This document shows positions 1-5,842 of a stretch of 11,641 nt of DNA, piece after piece. Source of the stretch: Ruminococcaceae bacterium UBA794 (GTDB taxonomy: Bacteria; Bacillota; Clostridia; Oscillospirales; Ruminococcaceae); the NCBI GenBank assembly GCA_002304735.1, contig DBIU01000018.1:1-11641 (forward strand), given 5' to 3'. The notes beneath the pieces are model-generated. The model saw only the letters and a list, made by a program, of their open reading frames with translations. It made no database searches and was not told the origin of the DNA. Each line of letters starts with the position of its first letter. Position 1 is the stretch's first letter. A program made the translations under genes and the position numbers.

Positions 1-145
1 TGTATAGCACACCGACTGCTTCTTCAAACCTCCTCGTAAGGCATACAGCCTTACTTCGTCGGCTTTCATCGCATTAGGGTGACCGCTGGCGGTCACTCGC
101 GCACTCTACCCATTTTCCCTTTTCAAACCGGTTTTTAGAGGTTCC
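1..145. repeat. Inverted-repeat-rich leader region of unknown role
   Basis: Four inverted repeats lie close together. CCGAC (12-16) pairs with GTCGG (58-62) and encloses a 7-bp hairpin, GTAAGGC/GCCTTAC (36-42/48-54, 5-base loop). A second hairpin is GTGACCG/CGGTCAC (79-85/90-96, 4-base loop; the repeat itself extends one base further on each side). AAACCGGTTT at 125-134 is a perfect palindrome. No hairpin is followed by a T-run on either strand, so none is a standard terminator. A minus-strand frame is open from an ATG at 69-67 to the left edge (23 codons), but it has no good ribosome binding site. The segment could be a dispersed intergenic repeat, the edge of an untranslated RNA, or a weak divergent gene start; a single copy cannot separate these. 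Confidence 0.4.
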
Positions 146-158
146 CATAAAATAATAC

Positions 159-188
159 TTGACTTTGATACTGTGATTGTGATATAAT
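159..188 (+). promoter_or_regulatory. Sigma-A promoter for the ecf-truA unit
   Basis: The -35 box is TTGACT (159-164) and the -10 box is a perfect TATAAT (183-188), separated by 18 bases. A TG at 180-181 adds an extended -10. Transcription should begin near 194-196, giving a leader of about 32 bases before the TTG start at 227. Confidence 0.8.
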
Positions 189-211
189 ATATAATGTATT
201 TTTGTGTTTGG

Positions 212-217
212 AAAAGG
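212..217 (+). promoter_or_regulatory. Ribosome binding site that decides the ecfA start
   Basis: AAAAGG lies nine bases before an in-frame TTG (227-229). The upstream in-frame ATG at 194 coincides with the predicted transcription start and has no ribosome binding site on the transcript. The ATG at 222 is out of frame and opens a four-codon frame (M-F-W-I-stop). TTG is therefore the preferred start. Confidence 0.6.
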
Positions 218-226
218 TGTTATGTT

Positions 227-1978
227 TTGGATATAATAAAAACCGAAAACCTGTGCTATGACTACGTTACAACCGACGATAACGGAAATGTGACGGAAAA
301 AAGCACGGCTTTGATAAATGTTAATCTCAGCGTTCCCGAGGGGCAGTTTCTTGCGGTTCTCGGGCATAACGGCTGCGGAAAATCCACGCTTGCGAAGCAT
401 TTTAACGCTATTCTTACTCCCACAAGCGGAAAAGTCTATGTGGACGGACTTGATACGGCTGACGAGGATAAGCTTTTTGATATTCGCCGCACGGTCGGTA
501 TGGTTTTTCAGAACCCCGACAATCAGCTTGTCGCTACAATTGTCGAGGAGGACGTTGCGTTTGCGCCCGAAAATCTCGGTGTTCCGCCGAAAGAGATACG
601 CGAGCGCGTTGACGACGCACTGAAGCAGGTTGATATGTACGAGTTCCGCGAGCACGCTCCGCATCAGCTTTCGGGCGGACAGAAACAGAGAGTTGCGATT
701 GCGGGAATAATAGCGATGCAGCCGCGCTGTATCGTTATGGACGAGCCGACGGCTATGCTTGACCCGAAGGGCAGAAAAGAGGTTATGCAAACCATAAAGC
801 GGCTTAACAGGGAACACGGAATTACCGTAATTCTCATTACCCATTATATGGAAGAAGCCGCGCAGGCGGACAGAGTTGTCGTAATGGACAAGGGCGCGGT
901 TATTATGGACGACGAGCCGCATAAGATTTTCTCGCGTGAAAAAGAGCTTCGGGCGGTCGGACTTGACGTGCCGCAGGTTACGGAGCTTTGCTTTATGCTG
1001 AAAGAAAAGGGCGTTGATATTTCCACGGAAATAATCTTCGAGGACGAGTGCGCAAAGGCGATTGCCGCGCTTCCGCTCAAGAAAAAAACGGCTGAAACAG
1101 GCGAAGAAGCGGCTGTTCTCAGCGCCGAAAAGTCAGATGAAGCCGTTAGGCTGGAAAACGTCACCTATAAGTACAGCGTCGGCACGCCTTTCGAGAAAAC
1201 CGCTGTTGACGATGTTTCGCTTACGATAAACCGCGGCGAATTTATCGGAATAATCGGTCACACGGGGAGCGGCAAATCAACTCTTATTCAGCATCTAAAC
1301 GGTCTTATAAAGCCGACTTCCGGAACGGTTTTCATTGACTCGCAGGATATTCACGCAAAAGACGTTAAAATACGCGATATCCGCTTTAAGGTGGGAATTG
1401 TTTTTCAATACTCCGAGCATCAGCTTTTCGAGGAAACGGTCGCGAAGGATATTGCATACGGTCCGAAGAATATGGGACTTTCGGACGAGGAGATTGAAAA
1501 GCGCGTTCTTGAAGCGGCGGAGAGTATGGGAATAACACATCTTCTCGAAAAATCGCCGTTTGAGCTTTCGGGCGGACAGCAGCGGCGCGTCGCTTTGGCG
1601 GGAGTGCTTGCAATGAACCCTGAAACGCTTATTCTCGACGAGCCCGCGGCGGGTCTTGACCCGAAAGGCAGAAACAAAATTCTCGAGCTTATCAAGCATT
1701 ATCACGAAAAATCGGGAAAAACCGTGCTTCTGATTTCACATTCAATGGAAGATATCGTGAAATTTGCCGAGAAAGTGCTTGTGATGAATAAGGGAAAGCT
1801 GTTCTGCTTCGATTATACGGACAATGTTTTCAAGAACACGGAAAAGCTTGTTTCAATCGGTCTTGATGTTCCTCAGGTAACGCGGCTTTCGCATAAGCTG
1901 AAGAATTTCGGGATTGATATAGGAAACGATATATATACTACGGAAAGAGCCGCGAAAAGGCTGCTTTCTTTGCTATAA
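227..1978 (+). CDS. ecfA: Fused ECF transporter ATPase, EcfA1-EcfA2 in one chain
   Basis: This is the ATP-hydrolysing part of an energy-coupling factor (ECF) transporter, working with EcfT and exchangeable S components at the inner face of the membrane. From the TTG start it is 583 residues with two complete ABC domains. Domain 1 has Walker A GHNGCGKST (46-54), Q-loop Q95, LSGGQ (148-152), Walker B ending D172-E173 and switch H206. Domain 2 has GHTGSGKST (344-352), Q394, LSGGQ (447-451), D471-E472 and H505. Both domains end in the same motif, GLDVPQVT (245-252 and 545-552). Domain 1 resembles EcfA1 and domain 2 (LSGGQQRR, FEETV) resembles EcfA2. A Lys/Glu/Ala-rich linker at about 280-305 joins them. 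Most group II ECF loci carry two separate genes; fused forms such as YkoD are known. An ATG at 194 would add 11 residues but is less likely. Confidence 0.93.
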   Translation: MDIIKTENLCYDYVTTDDNGNVTEKSTALINVNLSVPEGQFLAVLGHNGCGKSTLAKHFNAILTPTSGKVYVDGLDTADEDKLFDIRRTVGMVFQNPDNQLVATIVEEDVAFAPENLGVPPKEIRERVDDALKQVDMYEFREHAPHQLSGGQKQRVAIAGIIAMQPRCIVMDEPTAMLDPKGRKEVMQTIKRLNREHGITVILITHYMEEAAQADRVVVMDKGAVIMDDEPHKIFSREKELRAVGLDVPQVTELCFMLKEKGVDISTEIIFEDECAKAIAALPLKKKTAETGEEAAVLSAEKSDEAVRLENVTYKYSVGTPFEKTAVDDVSLTINRGEFIGIIGHTGSGKSTLIQHLNGLIKPTSGTVFIDSQDIHAKDVKIRDIRFKVGIVFQYSEHQLFEETVAKDIAYGPKNMGLSDEEIEKRVLEAAESMGITHLLEKSPFELSGGQQRRVALAGVLAMNPETLILDEPAAGLDPKGRNKILELIKHYHEKSGKTVLLISHSMEDIVKFAEKVLVMNKGKLFCFDYTDNVFKNTEKLVSIGLDVPQVTRLSHKLKNFGIDIGNDIYTTERAAKRLLSLL

Positions 1979-1991
1979 ATAAGGAAAAACG

Positions 1992-2804
1992 ATGATAAAG
2001 GACATTACAATCGGACAGTATTTTCCGGGAAAATCGGTTATTCACAGACTTGACAGCCGCGTAAAGCTGCTTCTCGACTTGATTTATCTGGTTATGCTGT
2101 TTACGGCGCAGAGCTTTACGGGAATAATTGTTTCTCTGCTGTTTATGGTATTCTGCTATATCATCTCGGGTATTAAGCTCGTTATGATATTGAAAAGCGT
2201 GAAGCCCATTCTGCCGCTGATGATTTTTACGGCGATACTCAATATGCTGTTTATAACGGGAGAAACTCCGCTGTTTCACTGGTGGATAATCTCGATTTAT
2301 CCCGAGGGAATAAGGCTTGCGGGATTTATGCTGCTTAGAATAATCTCGCTTATCGTGGGAATGTCGCTTTTGACGTACACGACTTCGCCGATTATGCTGA
2401 CGGACGCGATTGAGCGGCTTTTGTCGCCGCTTAAAAAGGTGAGATTTCCCGTACACGAGCTTTCGATGATGATGACTATTGCGCTTAGGTTTATACCGAC
2501 GCTTGTCGAGGAAACCGACAAGATAATGTCGGCGCAGAAGGCAAGAGGCGCGGAACTCGATTCCGGCGGTATGCTGAAGCGTGCAAAATCGCTTGTGCCT
2601 ATTATAATTCCGCTGTTTGTGTCGGCGTTTAAGCGCGCAAACGAGCTTGCAACCGCAATGGAATGTCGATGCTATAAGGGCGGCGAGGGAAGAACGCGTA
2701 TGCGGCAGCTTAAAATTGCAGGGAGAGATATTATCGCGATTGTGATTATGCTGATTATGTTTGCGGGAATAATCGTGATGAATTGCTTCCCGATAATTCC
2801 GTAA
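1992..2804 (+). CDS. ecfT: ECF transporter transmembrane protein EcfT
   Basis: EcfT is the membrane scaffold that passes ATPase movement to the substrate-binding S component. The 270-residue length is typical. Hydrophobic segments lie at about 27-60, 69-90, 106-130 and 243-264. The long cytoplasmic coupling region holds the two Arg motifs that contact the ATPases: AQKARGAELD (181-190, Arg185) and AMECRCYKGG (222-231, Arg226). The second is usually closer to AMEARGY, so Cys on both sides of the Arg is a small oddity. The start has AAGG at 1981-1984, seven bases upstream, and the gene lies 13 bases after ecfA. No S component is encoded nearby, which fits the shared group II arrangement where several S proteins compete for one EcfAT module. 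Confidence 0.93.
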   Translation: MIKDITIGQYFPGKSVIHRLDSRVKLLLDLIYLVMLFTAQSFTGIIVSLLFMVFCYIISGIKLVMILKSVKPILPLMIFTAILNMLFITGETPLFHWWIISIYPEGIRLAGFMLLRIISLIVGMSLLTYTTSPIMLTDAIERLLSPLKKVRFPVHELSMMMTIALRFIPTLVEETDKIMSAQKARGAELDSGGMLKRAKSLVPIIIPLFVSAFKRANELATAMECRCYKGGEGRTRMRQLKIAGRDIIAIVIMLIMFAGIIVMNCFPIIP

Positions 2805-2814
2805 AGGAGATATA

Positions 2815-3564
2815 ATGCGTAACTTAAAGGTATTTATCGCCTACAACGGAGCGGCTTATCACGGCTTTCAGCGTCAGGACAATGCTTCGTCCGTTCAGGA
2901 AACCGTTGAAAAGGCGATAGGAAAGCTTTTGAAATGCAAACCGCCCGTAATTTACGGCTGTTCGAGGACGGACGCGGGCGTTCACGCAAGGCGATTTTGC
3001 TTCAACTTCAAAACCGAGTCGAAAATCCCGTGCAATGGCTTTTTGAAAGGTATGAACACGGTTTTGCCGCCGGATATCGCGGTGCTTTCCTGCGAGGACG
3101 CGGACGAGGATTTTCACGCGAGATTTTGCACGAAATCAAAGGAATACGTTTACTTGATAAACAACAAGCCGAGCCGAGATGTTTTTCTGCAAAAGCTTGC
3201 ATATCATTATCCGTATCCGCTCGATATCGCGAAAATGAGAAGCGCCGCCGCTCTCTTTGTCGGAGAACACGACTTTGGAGCATTTTGCCGCGCGGAGGGA
3301 AAAGCGCGCGTGAAATCAACGGTAAGGACGATTTATGACGTTTGCGTTGAGGAAAAGGATGGAATTGTCGAAATAAAAATACGCGGGAACGGTTTTTTAT
3401 ACAATATGGTGCGTATTCTCGCGGGAACGCTTGTTTACATCAGCGAGGGAAAACGCACTGAAAGCGATATTATTTCGGCGCTGAATACCCGAAACCGCGA
3501 TTTTGGCGGGGTTACGCTGCCGCCTGAGGGGCTTTATCTGAACGAAGTATACTATGACGCTTGA
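2815..3564 (+). CDS. truA: tRNA pseudouridine synthase A (TruA)
   Basis: TruA converts uridines 38-40 in the anticodon arm of many tRNAs to pseudouridine. The protein has 249 residues, a normal length. The catalytic motif is CSRTDAGVHA (49-58) with Asp53 as nucleophile. Other family motifs are SKEYVYLI (108-115), GEHDFGAFC (150-158), GNGFLYNMVRILAG (191-204) and the C-terminal TLPPEGLYL (234-242). Ser50 in place of the more common Gly before RTDAG is within family variation. The ribosome binding site AAGGAG (2804-2809) overlaps the ecfT stop codon and sits five bases before the ATG, so translation is probably coupled. ecfA-ecfT-truA is the classic Firmicute order. Confidence 0.96.
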   Translation: MRNLKVFIAYNGAAYHGFQRQDNASSVQETVEKAIGKLLKCKPPVIYGCSRTDAGVHARRFCFNFKTESKIPCNGFLKGMNTVLPPDIAVLSCEDADEDFHARFCTKSKEYVYLINNKPSRDVFLQKLAYHYPYPLDIAKMRSAAALFVGEHDFGAFCRAEGKARVKSTVRTIYDVCVEEKDGIVEIKIRGNGFLYNMVRILAGTLVYISEGKRTESDIISALNTRNRDFGGVTLPPEGLYLNEVYYDA

Positions 3565-3590
3565 CGATAGGCATATAAATATGCTATAAT
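3561..3590 (+). promoter_or_regulatory. Sigma-A promoter for the DUF5711-cvpA-clp-SDR unit
   Basis: TTGACG (3561-3566) and TATAAT (3585-3590) are 18 bases apart, with TG at 3582-3583 giving an extended -10. The -35 box overlaps the truA stop codon (3562-3564). No terminator lies between truA and this promoter, so read-through from unit 1 probably adds to expression. The predicted start is near 3597. Confidence 0.75.
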
Positions 3591-3630
3591 AAAACGAGGT
3601 TAATATACATTTTGGTTATAAGGAAAGACA

Positions 3631-4782
3631 ATGGACGAGAAAAACGAGCTTAAAAAGGTAAGCGGCAGGAAATCTCCCGCCGAAAAGAAAAAAAGCAAAC
3701 GGCGGACAATAACTCTGATTATTGTCGGGGTAATCGCCGCGGCGCTTATAGTTATAATTTTTAATTGGCAGGCTGTTTTTTCGCCGCTTAGGGACATTTT
3801 CCTTCCCGTCGGAAAAGCGGGTTTTCCCGTAACGCTGCCGGGAAGCGCCGCTTACGATATGGGCGAGCTTGGCGGAAACTTTTATCTTCTGACCGACACC
3901 TATCTTTACACCTACACGGGCGGCGGCGCGGAGATTAAGAGCGTTCAGCACGGCTTTAACAACCCCGCTTCGTCGTCGTCGAACAGACGAGTGCTTATTT
4001 ACGACAAAAACGGCAAGGATTTTAAGGTTTATTCAAAGTCCGAGGAGATTTTCGCAAAGACAATGGACGACGCGATTGTGTTCTCGAAAATGGGCGCGGG
4101 CGACCGCTCGGCTGTCGTTACGACCTCGACGCGCTATTCAAACTATCTATACATATTCGGCGGCGACGGAAATCAGCTTTTTCGCTGGGCGTCGCCCGAT
4201 GAGAAAATTATGGGAGTATGCTTCTCGGATAACGGGAGATATCTCTATGTTTCGGTTGTAGGCGAGGCGAACGGCGAGCTTAACTGCGCGGTTCTTTGCT
4301 TCGACACGACAAAGGAGCAGAACGAGCTGTGGCGCGTTTCAACAGGGAGCGCGGTTTCATATTCGCTTGAGTACGCCGACGACGGGATTTACACCGTGAC
4401 GGAGCGCGGCGCTTTCCTGTTTGACAGGGACACCGGCGAAATCAAAGCGAAAAATGAGTTCTCGAAACAGGTTACGGGGATTTGCGGGTCAAAGGCGATG
4501 AGGGTTGTGCTTTTTCACGACTCGGCTTCAAACGGAGTAACCGCGGTTGTTTACAATGAAAATCTCGAGCCTTCGGCGTCGCTTTCGCTTGGTGAAGCAA
4601 TCTCTGTTGACGCGGAGGGTCAGACGCTTTATGTTTTGAAAGGCAATACGCTTTGCGCGTATGACAGCGAGCTAATCGAAAGGAATAATTATCTGCTTGA
4701 CAACGATTATTCCGACGTTATGATAATGGACGGCGGGGCTTTTTTACTCGGTTATAATACCGTTCAGCACGTTAAATTATAA
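3631..4782 (+). CDS. Membrane-anchored propeller-like protein, DUF5711-like
   Basis: The function is unknown. The 383-residue protein starts with a charged, Lys-rich cytoplasmic tail (1-25) and has one transmembrane segment at about 26-44. About 335 residues follow that should lie outside the membrane (N-in topology by the positive-inside rule). The outer part is made of short beta-strand repeats with alternating aromatic and polar residues, for example YLLTDTYLYTYTGG (about 85-98), YLYIFGGDGNQLFRW and GVCFSDNGRYLYVSVV. This is the look of a WD40/PQQ-like beta-propeller without a catalytic motif. It resembles the DUF5711 family of clostridial proteins by overall form; that assignment is from memory and moderate. 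AAGGA at 3620-3624 precedes the ATG by six bases. It is the first gene of the unit and lies directly before cvpA, so an envelope role is likely. Confidence 0.75.
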   Translation: MDEKNELKKVSGRKSPAEKKKSKRRTITLIIVGVIAAALIVIIFNWQAVFSPLRDIFLPVGKAGFPVTLPGSAAYDMGELGGNFYLLTDTYLYTYTGGGAEIKSVQHGFNNPASSSSNRRVLIYDKNGKDFKVYSKSEEIFAKTMDDAIVFSKMGAGDRSAVVTTSTRYSNYLYIFGGDGNQLFRWASPDEKIMGVCFSDNGRYLYVSVVGEANGELNCAVLCFDTTKEQNELWRVSTGSAVSYSLEYADDGIYTVTERGAFLFDRDTGEIKAKNEFSKQVTGICGSKAMRVVLFHDSASNGVTAVVYNENLEPSASLSLGEAISVDAEGQTLYVLKGNTLCAYDSELIERNNYLLDNDYSDVMIMDGGAFLLGYNTVQHVKL

Positions 4783-4792
4783 GGAGAGTATT

Positions 4793-5824
4793 ATGGGACA
4801 GGAATTTGCGTTTGTTTTTGACATTATTATAATTGCCGCCGCTGTCGGAATGACGTTTGTCGGGATAAAAAAGGGCTTTGCGAGAGTTATAATCGAAACG
4901 ATTTCGATTGTGATTGCATTTGCGCTGGCGTTTATAATAAGCGAGCCTGTGGCAAACGGGATTTACGGCGAGTTTATCGAAAAAAACATTGAGAAAACCA
5001 TCGACGAAAAAATAGACGGAGAAACGCAGCTTGTTGAAATAAAACCGTTTGGTGAAACGGATATGGATTTTTCAAAAATAAAGATTTCCGGCGTTCCGAT
5101 TGACGAGGTTGTCCCCGATTACGAGGGAACGGGCGCGGCAGTTATGGATTTGTCGGACGTGAGCTTCTCGGATACGGGAATTGAGGAGCTTAATCTTTCG
5201 CTTTTTGGGATAAAAGAGAACACGGATTTTTCTTCCGTTAACGCGAAAACCGCGCATTTCAGTATGACCGATATCGAAAAATACGGACTTGGAAAGCTTG
5301 TAACGGCGCAGTATCTCGCTTCGTGTATGATTAAAACTCCCGTTGCTCAAACGCTCGACGGAATTGTAAACACGGTTCGCAGCACGCTTCCGACGCTGTT
5401 TACCGACGCGGGAAACGATACTCTGAACGTTTCGTCCGTAAGGAGAGTTATTCTTGCAATGATTGACACAAAATCGTCAGCAAAAACGGCGGTTATGGAC
5501 GGAATTATTTCCCCGTCCTGTATATTGATAATTAGGTCGGTTACAGTAATTCTGCTGTTTATTGTTTTTATGCTGATACTCGGGCTTGTGGCGCGCGCCG
5601 CGGGACTCATCAACAAAATCCCCGTCCTCGGAAAGGTAAACGCGCTTCTCGGAGGAATTGCGGGGCTTTGCGAAGGCGCGGTTATGATAGCGCTGTTCTG
5701 CGTTGTTACACGGCTTATTTCGTCAATGTTTAACGGCAGCGTAATACTGTTTAACGACGCGGCGATTAATTCGACATTCCTGTTTAAGTATATATACAAT
5801 TTTGATTTTCTCAGTTTAATTTGA
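4793..5824 (+). CDS. CvpA-family membrane protein with extracytoplasmic insert
   Basis: The 343-residue protein has the CvpA/colicin V production family layout split by a large insert. Two N-terminal transmembrane segments (about 8-25 and 31-50) flank GIKKGFARVI (24-33). Two C-terminal ones (about 243-267 and 284-308) flank the family motif IPVLGKVNALLGGIAGLCEG (276-295). The C-terminal NSTFLFKYIYNF also fits the family. Simple CvpA proteins are about 160-180 residues. The extra 190 or so residues (51-240) are acidic and hydrophilic and should face outside. E. coli CvpA is linked to colicin V export and envelope homeostasis; the role here is not known. The ribosome binding site AAGGAG (4781-4786) overlaps the preceding stop codon, implying coupling to the DUF5711-like gene. 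Confidence 0.8.
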   Translation: MGQEFAFVFDIIIIAAAVGMTFVGIKKGFARVIIETISIVIAFALAFIISEPVANGIYGEFIEKNIEKTIDEKIDGETQLVEIKPFGETDMDFSKIKISGVPIDEVVPDYEGTGAAVMDLSDVSFSDTGIEELNLSLFGIKENTDFSSVNAKTAHFSMTDIEKYGLGKLVTAQYLASCMIKTPVAQTLDGIVNTVRSTLPTLFTDAGNDTLNVSSVRRVILAMIDTKSSAKTAVMDGIISPSCILIIRSVTVILLFIVFMLILGLVARAAGLINKIPVLGKVNALLGGIAGLCEGAVMIALFCVVTRLISSMFNGSVILFNDAAINSTFLFKYIYNFDFLSLI

Positions 5825-5842
5825 AGGTAAGGTGATTAACAG

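Noticed and set aside
1..69. Divergent minus-strand gene starting at the ATG at 69-67
   Set aside because: The frame is open for 23 codons to the edge, but no ribosome binding site precedes it and the sequence consists mainly of inverted repeats. It is kept only as an alternative in the leader entry.
74..922. A 282-codon open frame on the minus strand
   Set aside because: It lies opposite the first ABC domain of the ECF ATPase, whose Walker and LSGGQ motifs fix the real frame. Its protein has no recognisable motif and its coding bias mirrors the + strand gene.
3565..3630. CtsR or CIRCE heat-shock operator at the promoter of the clp-containing unit
   Set aside because: No direct heptad repeat of the GGTCAAA type and no CIRCE inverted repeat was found here or just before 5843.
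3961..3981. Short tandem repeat of CGT/TCG triplets in the DUF5711-like gene
   Set aside because: It is only a run of Ser codons (SSSS) in a loop of the outer domain, with no sign of variation.
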